Origin: an uncultured Clostridia bacterium
GTDB taxonomy: Bacteria > Bacillota > Clostridia > Christensenellales > CAG-138
Direction of reading: 5' to 3'
Assembly (NCBI GenBank): GCA_937894955.1
Contig: CALAXO010000161.1
Coordinates: 1-19,522 of the forward strand
Length of the DNA stretch: 19,522 bases
The first letter of the stretch is position 1, and each line of letters begins with the position of its first letter. Shown piece by piece: positions 1 to 6,337 of this stretch. The notes under the pieces were generated by a model. It saw nothing but the letters and a program-made list of their open reading frames with translations, was not told the origin of the DNA and ran no database searches. The position numbers and the translations under genes were made by a program.

Positions 1-719
1 TTCACATCGGGGTTGCCGTCCGCAACCACGGCGCCGAGTCCTGCCCAGCGAACAAGTTCAAGATCAAGCGTGTTGTCTCCCGCTGCCGCAACTTCATCAC
101 GGCCGAATCCAAGCCGGGATGCGAGCAGCTCTGCGGCTGTACCCTTGTTTGCGCCGAGTCTGTTGAATTCCATAAACCCGGGGGACGACGCCGAGACTTC
201 CACTCTGTTTTCAAAATGCTTTTTAAAAAAGGGCAGAAGTTCCGAAACACGCTCGGGTTCCGTAATGATAAGAACCTTGGGCACATTTTGCCAATTCTTC
301 TTTCGAATGTCCGAATCTATCGAATACGGCAGGTTAAGTGCCGCGCAGTATGCGCTTGCGTAAGGATGTTCACGCTCATACACAATTCGATCCCCTTGAT
401 ACAAATGGGCGTGAAGGTTCATGTCATCCGCCATTGCAAGAATTTCCTGCACAAAACTATTATCCAGCTCCGTCACAAAAATCGGTTTATCCGTTCTTAT
501 ATCGTTTATCACCGCACCCGCATAATTGATAACGTAAGTATCAAGCCCCAGTTCACGAAAAACATGGGAGGAGCCGTAGTATCCCCTTCCCGTTGCAAGC
601 GTCACATACACGCCTGCCTCGCGCGCTTTTTGAATCGCTGCCGCGTTTTTTTGCGATATCCCGCCTCCGCGCGGCACAAGAGTGTCATCAATATCAAGAA
701 TCAGCATTTTGTATTTCAT
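1..719 (-). CDS. Cof-type HAD-superfamily hydrolase, 3' end cut by window edge
   Basis: Probable cytosolic sugar-phosphate or nucleotide phosphatase of the HAD IIB (Cof) subfamily; the substrate cannot be told from sequence. About 239 residues are visible and the stop lies outside the window. HAD motif I is LILDIDDTLV near residues 6-15, with the nucleophile in DIDD. Motif II is TLATGR near residue 42. Near the left edge is GANKGTAAELL, the usual Cof motif-III lysine region, then AAGDNTLDLELV with the metal-binding GDNxxD, then GAVVADGNPDV. I chose the ATG at 719 because the protein then opens MKYKMLILDIDDTL, typical for the family; in-frame ATGs at 734 and 737 are possible and none has a clear ribosome site. 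The start sits against the uvrC stop (721-723), so translation is probably coupled to uvrC. Confidence 0.9.
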   Translation of the reverse strand, partial: MKYKMLILDIDDTLVPRGGGISQKNAAAIQKAREAGVYVTLATGRGYYGSSHVFRELGLDTYVINYAGAVINDIRTDKPIFVTELDNSFVQEILAMADDMNLHAHLYQGDRIVYEREHPYASAYCAALNLPYSIDSDIRKKNWQNVPKVLIITEPERVSELLPFFKKHFENRVEVSASSPGFMEFNRLGANKGTAAELLASRLGFGRDEVAAAGDNTLDLELVRWAGLGAVVADGNPDV

Positions 720-720
720 A

Positions 721-2667
721 TCATTTTTGTTCATCATTGTCTGCACTTTTCTTATTCCCCGCCGGCTGTTTTCGTACCTTGTTCTCTTCCGATTGAACCG
801 CATTCCCCTTTTCGGCCGACCCGACCGCACCTGCGGATCCGTCGGGATGGAAAAAATCATAAACGGCCTGTGCCGCGCGGATATTCATCCCCGGAACGGC
901 GCGCAGCTCATCGATTTCGGCTGCCGAAACAGCGTCTATTGTGATGAATTTTTCATACAGCACGCGCTTGCGCTTATCGCCGATGCCCTCAATTTCATCC
1001 AATCGCGAATAAAGCGAGTTTTTTGCACGCACGCTGCGGTGATAGGTAATCGCAAATCGGTGCGCCTCATCCCTGATACGCTGCAAAATTTGCAGTGCAG
1101 GGCTGCTCCGCGGAAGAATGACGGGCTCCTCCCTGCCGGGCAGGATTATTTCCTCGTTTTTTTCGGCAAGACCTATCGCGGGAATATATGATAATCCGTA
1201 TTTGTCCAAAACTTCAAGCGCAACATTGAGCTGTCCCCTGCCGCCGTCCACAACCAACAGATCCGGCAGCTCGGCAAATTTTTCGTCACCCGCAAGCGTC
1301 CGTTCGAACCGCCGTGAAAGGTGTTCACGCATAGCAAGGTAATCGTCCCCGGCTGTGTTCTGTTTGGTTTTAAAGCGGCGGTACAAACTTTTTTCCGGTT
1401 TTCCGTTGATGAATACAACCATTGAGCCAACGGTGTCACTGCCCTGAAAATGGGAGTTGTCGAAGCACTCCATGCGATGCGGCAGCACACCGACGCCGAT
1501 AACACGGCAAAGCTCTGCCAATGCGCCCTCGGTGCGCTCCCACTCGCGGTGCGCAAGCTCACGGCTCCTTGCAAGAGCCTGCGCGGCATTCATCTTTGCA
1601 AGCTCACATTGTTTAAGCTTCTCTCCGCGTTTCGGCACACGTATTTTAACGGAATGACCGCATTTTTGAGAAAGGAAAGCTTCAAGCTGCTCACATTCCT
1701 GCGGCTCATCGGCAACATTTATTTCATGCGGCATATCGCCTGCATCATGATAGAATTGAAGCAAAAACTGCTCGATAATCTCCGAAAAGCTTTCATCTTC
1801 CGCTTCTATTTTGTATCCCTCCGCGCTGATAACGTTCCCTCCGCGAACAAAGAGCCCGTAGGCAAGCGTGCCCAATTCATCCCTTGCAAGAGCAAATATA
1901 TCATAGCATTTATCGGTTGCGGATGAGGCTATCTGTTTTTCGGAAACGCTTTTTATTGCGCGAATCCTGTCTCGCAGCTGTGCGGCCTTTTCAAAGTTCA
2001 GGTTTTGGGATTCCTTCTGCATCTGCTCCGTCAGCTTTGCAATATACGGCTTGCAATTGCCTTCAAACAGCGCGGCAACTTCGTTCAACAGCTCATGATA
2101 CTGTTCCCGCGTGACCTTTCCCGTGCACGGTGCGCAGCATTTGCCGACATGGTACATCAGGCAGGGACGTTCGCCGCGGGCGATCATTCTGCCGATATCG
2201 TGTTTGCACTGACGCACCGGAAAGTTCTCGCGAACGGCTTCAATGGATTCGCGCAGCATAAATGAGCTCAGATACGGGCCGAAATACTTTGCTCCGTCCC
2301 TTTTATAGCGGCGGACGATTTCAACCCGCGGGAAATCCTGCCGAAAGTCAATTCTGATATACGGAAAATGCTTGTCGTCCTTGAGCAGAATGTTATAATA
2401 AGGCATGTTCTGCTTTATGAGATTGCTCTCAAGATTCAAAGCCTCCGTCTCGTTTGTAGCGATTACAAAATCAAAATCATCGATGTTTGAAACCATTGCC
2501 CGAACCTTTGCGGTGTGGTTCTTTTGGGATTGAAAATACTGCCGGACGCGGTTTTTCAGGTTCACGGCTTTTCCGACATAAATAAGCTCGCCCTGCGCAT
2601 TAAACATTTTGTACACGCCGGGTTTATCGGGCAGCAGCTTCAATTTTTCCTGTATTTTTGTGTTCAT
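721..2667 (-). CDS. uvrC: UvrABC system protein C (excinuclease subunit)
   Basis: Nucleotide excision repair endonuclease that makes both incisions around a lesion after UvrA/UvrB loading. The 648 residues match the family in length and domain order. The N-terminal GIY-YIG nuclease has GVY at 17-19, YVGK at 30-33 and the conserved Arg near 40. A cysteine-rich stretch follows (RQCKHD...RPCLMYHVGKCCAPC, about 150-180), the region that binds an Fe-S cluster in known UvrC. The UVR motif (NLNFEKAAQLRDRI) lies near 225. The RNase-H-like nuclease has ECFDNSHFQGSD and DLLVVDGGRGQLN, and a C-terminal HhH pair has EIEGIGDKRK and AVPGMNIRAAQAV. A polar tail of about 40 residues after the HhH looks poorly conserved. 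There is no Shine-Dalgarno; see the promoter entry for the predicted leaderless transcript. The downstream HAD gene overlaps or abuts the end. Confidence 0.97.
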   Translation of the reverse strand: MNTKIQEKLKLLPDKPGVYKMFNAQGELIYVGKAVNLKNRVRQYFQSQKNHTAKVRAMVSNIDDFDFVIATNETEALNLESNLIKQNMPYYNILLKDDKHFPYIRIDFRQDFPRVEIVRRYKRDGAKYFGPYLSSFMLRESIEAVRENFPVRQCKHDIGRMIARGERPCLMYHVGKCCAPCTGKVTREQYHELLNEVAALFEGNCKPYIAKLTEQMQKESQNLNFEKAAQLRDRIRAIKSVSEKQIASSATDKCYDIFALARDELGTLAYGLFVRGGNVISAEGYKIEAEDESFSEIIEQFLLQFYHDAGDMPHEINVADEPQECEQLEAFLSQKCGHSVKIRVPKRGEKLKQCELAKMNAAQALARSRELAHREWERTEGALAELCRVIGVGVLPHRMECFDNSHFQGSDTVGSMVVFINGKPEKSLYRRFKTKQNTAGDDYLAMREHLSRRFERTLAGDEKFAELPDLLVVDGGRGQLNVALEVLDKYGLSYIPAIGLAEKNEEIILPGREEPVILPRSSPALQILQRIRDEAHRFAITYHRSVRAKNSLYSRLDEIEGIGDKRKRVLYEKFITIDAVSAAEIDELRAVPGMNIRAAQAVYDFFHPDGSAGAVGSAEKGNAVQSEENKVRKQPAGNKKSADNDEQK

Positions 2668-2673
2668 GAGCTT

Positions 2674-2702
2674 ATTATAAACTTTTTTTCGAAAAATGTG
2701 AA
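2674..2702 (-). promoter_or_regulatory. Sigma-A promoter of uvrC, predicted to give a leaderless mRNA
   Basis: Reading the minus strand, a -35 box TTCACA (2697-2702) and a perfect -10 box TATAAT (2674-2679) are separated by exactly 17 bases. Only AAGCTC lies between the -10 and the uvrC ATG at 2667, so a start at the usual distance would fall on or beside the A of the ATG. No Shine-Dalgarno is present upstream, which fits leaderless translation. Seen: boxes and spacing. Inferred: start site. Confidence 0.75.
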
Positions 2703-2717
2703 CCGTTTTGCGTCCTT

Positions 2718-2822
2718 ATTCGTTATATTAGTGAAGGCGATTTTCGGAGCGGCCTCCTCCTGCCGGATTTGCGCTTTCCTGAGCACATTCGTTATATCAG
2801 CGAGGTCGATTTTCGGCGCAGC
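2718..2822. repeat. Two-copy 36-bp direct repeat, period 69 bp
   Basis: Copy 1 (2718-2753) and copy 2 (2787-2822) match at 30 of 36 positions by eye; both start ATTCGTTATAT and contain CGATTTTCGG. The period is a multiple of three, so the copies are in register in every reading frame. In the doubtful minus-strand frame they read AAPKIAFTNITN and AAPKIDLADITN. It may be a decayed coding repeat or a duplicated regulatory element. Confidence 0.7.
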
Positions 2823-2981
2823 AGTGTTTACTTCTTTTTTCCTCCGGTTAACGTTGTGTGCAAGCTGTGCAGCTCGCTTTTTGCCGCTCCGATTCAATCG
2901 ACTTCCGTGACATGCCGCGCCGCGGATTTGCCTCTCTGCGGCGGCAGGCAGAGCAGTCGTTTTTCTTTCTTCATATGCCTC

Positions 2982-3024
2982 AACAAAGAGAGACGCGGGC
3001 GGCACCGCGTCTTTCTTTGTTTTT
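2982..3024 (+). terminator. Strong hairpin, probable terminator (U-tract on the plus strand)
   Basis: Left arm 2982-2998 (AACAAAGAGAGACGCGG) pairs with right arm 3005-3021 over 17 bp with a single G-U, around a 6-nt loop. On the plus strand it is followed by further Ts, making a textbook intrinsic terminator. The neighbouring gene that needs an end (3117-3566) is on the minus strand; there the right arm ends TCTCTCTTTGTT, so it may work in both directions less efficiently. Confidence 0.7.
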
Positions 3025-3116
3025 ATTCATTTTTACTCAATTCATTCCGCAGCGTCCGTCAAAAGCAGCGCGGAAGTCCGAAAGCGAAATTGACGCTCAC
3101 CCGTCATTCCCGAAAA

Positions 3117-3566
3117 CTATTTTTCGGAGCTGTTGACTTCAAGCGGCGCACCGTCGCTGTCAAAAGCCGTTCCCGGGAAGTTATCGGGTTTGCCTACCTC
3201 GTTGATTTTGAACGTCGCCGCGGCAAATTCTAAGCTGCCTTTCTCGTTTTCATCCGTTTCTTCGGCAATTTTGATTACATAGTTCATCAGCTCGTTCATG
3301 CTTTCGAACAGAACATCTGCGAGCACCTTTGTGCCGATGCTGTACCTGCCTTCACAAACTTCGGTAACAAGGCTTTCGTCGCGGGATGTTTCAAGATCAC
3401 GCGCCTGAATTTCGAACACGTCGTCATCGTCTCCGATGTTGAAATTAATCTTTGCTTCCGGAATTGCGTTTTCGCAATCGGCCTCTGTGCGGAAGTATCC
3501 GACGGTTCTTTCGCCGGTTACGCCGTTTGCAAGGGTTCTTGTGAGTCTGAGCCGATAAAGTTTCAT
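3117..3566 (-). CDS. Unrecognised acidic 149-residue protein
   Basis: I do not recognise this family. The protein has no signal peptide or membrane segment and should be cytosolic. The N-terminus (MKLYRLRLTRTLANG...) looks like beta strands; an acidic GDDDDVFEIQARDLE follows near residues 45-60. The middle (SIGTKVLADVLFESMNELMNYVIKIAEE) could form one or two helices, and the tail is hydrophilic. The start is well supported: AGAGGT lies about 6 bases before the ATG at 3566. It stands alone between the lplA and uvrC regions, with hairpins on both sides, so it is probably monocistronic. Coding rests on the good ribosome site, ordinary composition and lack of a competing ORF. Confidence 0.75.
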   Translation of the reverse strand: MKLYRLRLTRTLANGVTGERTVGYFRTEADCENAIPEAKINFNIGDDDDVFEIQARDLETSRDESLVTEVCEGRYSIGTKVLADVLFESMNELMNYVIKIAEETDENEKGSLEFAAATFKINEVGKPDNFPGTAFDSDGAPLEVNSSEK

Positions 3567-3782
3567 ATTGTACCTCTTTTCCGTGAAATTGAATCACTGA
3601 TTTTATTTGTAATGAACGGAGCGTGCCGTTTATGCGTGAAAACAAATCAGTCGAATTTTGCAGAAGCGGCACCGAATCCGCATTTACCCGATGGGGTGGG
3701 TTTGATATAAAAATTATGTTGTCAGTTGAAAAGTGAATATTCCGTAATTGTTGAATCTGTGTTTCCGAAAATTATCGAATGC

Positions 3783-3835
3783 GGCAGTTTTTGAAGAAAG
3801 TTTGTTCATCCTTCAAAAACTGCCCCGAGTTTTTT
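3783..3835 (+). terminator. Perfect 14-bp hairpin beside the lplA stop codon
   Basis: GGCAGTTTTTGAAG (3783-3796) is the exact reverse complement of 3811-3824, with a 14-nt loop. On the plus strand six Ts follow at 3830-3835 and run into the lplA stop codon (3834-3836). On the minus strand, the direction of lplA transcription, the hairpin lies just after the stop but has no U-tract behind it. It probably marks the end of the lplA transcript. The rest of 3567-3782 shows only a weak promoter-like pair for the 3117-3566 gene. Confidence 0.6.
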
Positions 3836-4808
3836 AAATGTCCAGCGAACAGAAATGCTCTGCGAGTTCTGCCGCAATGCTTTGGTCTTTCATTTTCGAA
3901 AGCGCAGCTTTAATTTCTTCCTTGCGGAAATGGGCTCCCGTCAACGCGTTTTCAATCTCCGTTGTCAGCTCGGTATCGAGACAATCGGAATAGACTTTCG
4001 TTTCGCGAATAACACCGTCGCGCAAATTAAAATAAATCTGAGTATCTCCGAACGAGAAACGTTTGTCGGTTTCAAAATCGAACTGCGGAGTTTTTCCGAA
4101 ACGCCACTCCCATGAGGCAAGCCTTTCGCGCCTTGCCTCAACTTCCGCAAGCGCCGTTCCGTCAAAAACATACTCACTCGCCGCACCGTATTCTTCAATA
4201 AAGCTCTCGATAACGAATCTGCGCATCGCCTCCACCGTGAGTCTGCTTGAAAGCTCGCAAAGATTGCACACGCGCGCACGCACGGAATCAATGCCCTTTG
4301 AGCGCATTTTTTCCTTTGAAACGCAGAGATAATTTGAAAGCTTTGTCAAGTCGGCGTCAACAAGTATCGTTCCGTGATGTGAACGATTGCCCTTTGCAAG
4401 ACTGAACGCATTGCCCGAGAATTTTTTGCCGTCAACGGTGATATCGTTGCGCCCGGACAGTTCCGCCTTTAGACCGAGTTTTGAAACCGCATTCAAAATA
4501 ACCCGCATCTGTCGGTTTAAATCATAGTGTTTTTCATCCGTGATGAACGAAAAATTGAGATTGCCGTTATCATGAAAAACTGCGCCGCCGCCGGAATGCC
4601 TCCGCACAAGCTGAACGCCGTCCGCATCCATGTTTGCAATGTTGCATTCCTTCCATGCATTTTGATTCCTGCCGATAATAACAGCATTTCTGTTCACATA
4701 GAAGTACAGAATAACATCGCCTTTTTTGTTGTTCTCAAGGAAATAGCCGTCCCTTGCAAGGTTCAGCCAGCCGTCGCCCGTCGGGGCGGAATAAATATAG
4801 TTGCTCAT
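3834..4808 (-). CDS. lplA: Lipoate--protein ligase
   Basis: Activates free lipoate (or octanoate) with ATP and attaches it to a lysine of lipoyl-domain proteins such as GcvH or 2-oxoacid dehydrogenase E2. No lipoylated partner is encoded in this window. Markers of the family are RRHSGGGAVFHD (the lipoate-binding loop), NLNFSF, and GRNDITVDGKKFSGNAF with the conserved catalytic Lys. A C-terminal accessory domain follows (SFGDTQIYFNLRDGVI...LTGAHFRKEEIKAAL), so this is the long two-domain type. The frame is open to an ATG at 4847, but that codon sits inside a hairpin and would add 13 unusual residues. From the ATG at 4808 the protein (324 residues) begins MSNYIYSAPTGDGWLNLARD, in line with known LplA. 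Neither start has a good ribosome site. Confidence 0.93.
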   Translation of the reverse strand: MSNYIYSAPTGDGWLNLARDGYFLENNKKGDVILYFYVNRNAVIIGRNQNAWKECNIANMDADGVQLVRRHSGGGAVFHDNGNLNFSFITDEKHYDLNRQMRVILNAVSKLGLKAELSGRNDITVDGKKFSGNAFSLAKGNRSHHGTILVDADLTKLSNYLCVSKEKMRSKGIDSVRARVCNLCELSSRLTVEAMRRFVIESFIEEYGAASEYVFDGTALAEVEARRERLASWEWRFGKTPQFDFETDKRFSFGDTQIYFNLRDGVIRETKVYSDCLDTELTTEIENALTGAHFRKEEIKAALSKMKDQSIAAELAEHFCSLDI

Positions 4809-4841
4809 TGTTTGTTTTATGATTGTTTCAACGCTGCCGAA

Positions 4842-4861
4842 ACGCATGACCGTTCATGCGT
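4842..4861 (-). terminator. 8-bp hairpin between the SEC-C gene and lplA
   Basis: ACGCATGA (4842-4849) and TCATGCGT (4854-4861) are perfect complements around a 4-nt loop. The hairpin lies 21 bases after the SEC-C gene stop as transcribed and upstream of lplA. Only TTT follows on the minus strand, so it would be a weak terminator or an mRNA-end structure. Confidence 0.4.
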
Positions 4862-4882
4862 CCCGTGCAGCTTACCAAAGGA

Positions 4883-5392
4883 TTATTCTGCAATTTTTCC
4901 GCAGCATTTTTTGTATTTTTTGCCGCTGCCGCAGGGACACGGATCATTCGGACCGATTTTCTTTTCGGTGTTTCTGAACTGTTTGGATTCGCGCCACTGT
5001 TTTGTTATCTCGCGGCGGCGTTCCGAAGAGAGCACGCCGTCCCATTCGCGAAGATTGTACAGCCAATCGGCCTTTGCTTCATGCATGTTGAAATAAAGCT
5101 TTTCAAAGTCGATATCGAGTTTGATTTCCGTATCCTTTTCAATTTCTTCAAGGGGCAATTCGCTGCGAAGGCTTGTGTTGATGCCGTCGATAAAGCCTAT
5201 AAAGATTTCGGCAGGCATTCCGAAAAACTGCGCAAGCTCCTCTTCGCGGCCTGCATACTCCGTTTCGTGTGCGGAAAGGATTTTTTTATATGCCTCGGTC
5301 TCCGCCTTAAAATAGCCGTCCCAAAACCTGCGAAGCTCCGCCTCGCTTGTGTGAGCATTTATAAGCTCCTGCCACTGTGAATATAAACTCAT
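4883..5392 (-). CDS. SEC-C zinc-motif protein
   Basis: A 169-residue cytosolic protein ending in a SEC-C motif (DPCPCGSGKKYKKCCG, about 148-164), a small zinc-binding module like the C-terminus of SecA. In SecA it contacts SecB or ribosomes; in stand-alone proteins its role is usually unknown. The first 145 residues look helical and charged (SEAELRRFWDGYFKAETEAYKKI...AKADWLYNLREWDGV) and match nothing I can name. The start at 5392 has a good AGGAG six bases upstream. It begins 53 bases after the mscL stop and may be cotranscribed; a weak TTGATT / TTAAAT pair (18-bp spacing) in the gap could give its own promoter. Confidence 0.85.
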   Translation of the reverse strand: MSLYSQWQELINAHTSEAELRRFWDGYFKAETEAYKKILSAHETEYAGREEELAQFFGMPAEIFIGFIDGINTSLRSELPLEEIEKDTEIKLDIDFEKLYFNMHEAKADWLYNLREWDGVLSSERRREITKQWRESKQFRNTEKKIGPNDPCPCGSGKKYKKCCGKIAE

Positions 5393-5445
5393 TGTTTTCT
5401 CCTGAATTATTTAAAATAAACCGTCGAACCCGAATCAATCGGTGT

Positions 5446-5934
5446 TTAAATCCGACTTTTTTCGGCGGGTTCGGCATCGAGAACGCTGGTGCAATGCGGG
5501 CAGCGGACTGCATCATCCGCAATTTCCATCTTGCAGTAAGGACAAATTCCGGGCTCTTTTGCAGACTCCGCTTCTTCGGGCTTTTTACCGAGTTCCTTAA
5601 GCTTGTTAATGAGCTTGACCATAAAGAAGATTACAAGTGCGATAATGAGAAAATTGATTATTGACGCCAGGAATTTGCCGTAGCTGAGTACGGTTGCGCC
5701 CGCTGCGGCAGCATCCTCCGCCGTCATTCCGGCAAGATCGACACCTTCAACGCCTTTGAGAACGATGAATTTTGTGCTGAGATCGGTTGTGTCAAAAATC
5801 AGTCCGAACAAAGGCATGAAGACATCGTTGACAATTGAACTCACTATTCCGTTGAAGGCGGCGCCTATCATGACACCGACTGCCATATCCATCACGTTGC
5901 CTTTGAATGCAAACTTTTTAAACTCAGACCACAT
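5446..5934 (-). CDS. mscL: Large-conductance mechanosensitive channel with C-terminal zinc ribbon
   Basis: Pentameric inner-membrane channel that opens under membrane tension to release solutes during osmotic downshock. From the ATG at 5934 the protein has 162 residues and starts MWSEFKKFAFKGNVMDMAVG, the standard MscL N-terminus, with GGGAGG five bases upstream. An in-frame ATG at 5961 has no ribosome site and is rejected. TM1 covers about 15-45 (with VMIGAAFNGIVSSIVNDV) and TM2 about 85-109 (YGKFLASIINFLIIALVIFFMVK), followed by the basic KLINKLKELGKK. Unlike E. coli MscL, the cytoplasmic tail carries a CPYC-x10-CPHC zinc ribbon (Cys131, 134, 145, 148). The loop between the TMs has an alanine-rich stretch (TAEDAAAAGATV). 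It has its own promoter upstream. Confidence 0.96.
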   Translation of the reverse strand: MWSEFKKFAFKGNVMDMAVGVMIGAAFNGIVSSIVNDVFMPLFGLIFDTTDLSTKFIVLKGVEGVDLAGMTAEDAAAAGATVLSYGKFLASIINFLIIALVIFFMVKLINKLKELGKKPEEAESAKEPGICPYCKMEIADDAVRCPHCTSVLDAEPAEKSRI

Positions 5935-5963
5935 AACAGCCTCCCGTATTTTTGGATGCAATA

Positions 5964-5992
5964 AATATAACCTAAATCGAACGCAAATTCAA
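5964..5992 (-). promoter_or_regulatory. Sigma-A promoter of mscL
   Basis: On the minus strand TTGAAT (5987-5992) and TATATT (5964-5969) are spaced exactly 17 bases. The predicted start leaves a leader of about 20-25 nt before the mscL ATG at 5934, containing the GGGAGG ribosome site. Confidence 0.7.
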
Positions 5993-6027
5993 TAGCTGTG
6001 AAGAATATAAATCAAAATTGAATGTTA

Positions 6028-6049
6028 AAAGGGGACCGATATCCCCTTC
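6028..6049 (-). terminator. Candidate terminator of the ger operon
   Basis: AAGGGGA (6030-6036) pairs perfectly with TCCCCTT (6043-6049) around 6 nt. On the minus strand the stem is followed by TT directly after its CCCCTT arm, giving CTTTTAA. It lies downstream of the last ORF of the ger operon (6149-6304). The stem is short, so confidence is moderate. Confidence 0.5.
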
Positions 6050-6060
6050 TGTGCACAATG

Positions 6061-6109
6061 TGAATACATGCTGCATTTATTCACGCCATGTGTATTCACG
6101 TCACGTGAA
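6061..6109. repeat. Cluster of TTCACG repeats and inverted TGAATACA arms
   Basis: TGAATACA (6061-6068) is inverted at 6091-6098. ATTCACG occurs directly at 6079-6085 and 6094-6100, and its inverse CGTGAA at 6104-6109. The cluster lies between the ger operon and its terminator, in an otherwise empty 98 bases. It could be a protein-binding site or 3'-UTR structure; the function is unknown. Confidence 0.4.
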
Positions 6110-6148
6110 CATACGCAGCGCGGTCGCTCCGCATTGTTTAAAATTGTT

Positions 6149-6304
6149 TTACAACTTGTTCAGTTGAATCGCAATGACAGCCGCCGCAGCTGCCGCAGCA
6201 AGCACAGCCATTCCGACGGCAGCGCGGAAACGTTTGAACTTCAAGCAATGAACAATGTATGCAATGTTATAAGCCGTGCATACCGCAGCAGGAATCCAAA
6301 TCAT
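6149..6304 (-). CDS. 51-residue two-helix membrane protein at the end of the ger operon
   Basis: A small ORF beginning ATG at 6304 and ending TAA at 6149-6151. AAGGAG lies 5-6 bases before the ATG, one of the best ribosome sites in the window. It starts 33 bases after the gerC stop, so it should be the last gene of the ger transcript. The protein has two hydrophobic segments (about 1-21, MIWIPAAVCTAYNIAYIVHC..., and 28-47, with a run of seven alanines) joined by a basic KFKRFR turn, which predicts a helical hairpin. Some Bacillus gerA-type operons encode a small two-TM D protein that modulates receptor function. This ORF is shorter and I cannot show homology, but position and topology agree. 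Confidence 0.7.
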   Translation of the reverse strand: MIWIPAAVCTAYNIAYIVHCLKFKRFRAAVGMAVLAAAAAAAVIAIQLNKL

Positions 6305-6337
6305 TTTTTCTCCTTTTCAGCAAAATACGAAAGGCCG

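Larger units (their letters stand above)
2668..3116. other. 449-bp intergenic region upstream of uvrC
   Basis: This stretch holds the uvrC promoter (2674-2702), a 36-bp direct repeat in two copies 69 bp apart (2718-2753 and 2787-2822), and a 17-bp-stem hairpin (2982-3021). A 113-codon minus-strand frame (2664-3005) spans it. That frame opens with a GTG inside the hairpin loop, lacks a ribosome site and has no internal ATG, so I do not call it a gene. I see no other convincing ORF. Confidence 0.5.

Noticed and set aside
216..944. 242-codon plus-strand frame across the HAD-uvrC junction
   Set aside because: It lies opposite two well-recognised minus-strand genes and has no sensible protein features.
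2664..3005. 113-codon minus-strand ORF overlapping the uvrC start
   Set aside because: It starts with a GTG inside a terminator loop, has no ribosome site and no internal ATG, and the uvrC promoter lies within it. The repeat in it is reported as a finding instead.
4809..4847. 13-residue longer lplA start at 4847
   Set aside because: That ATG lies within an 8-bp hairpin and the added residues do not fit the family N-terminus.
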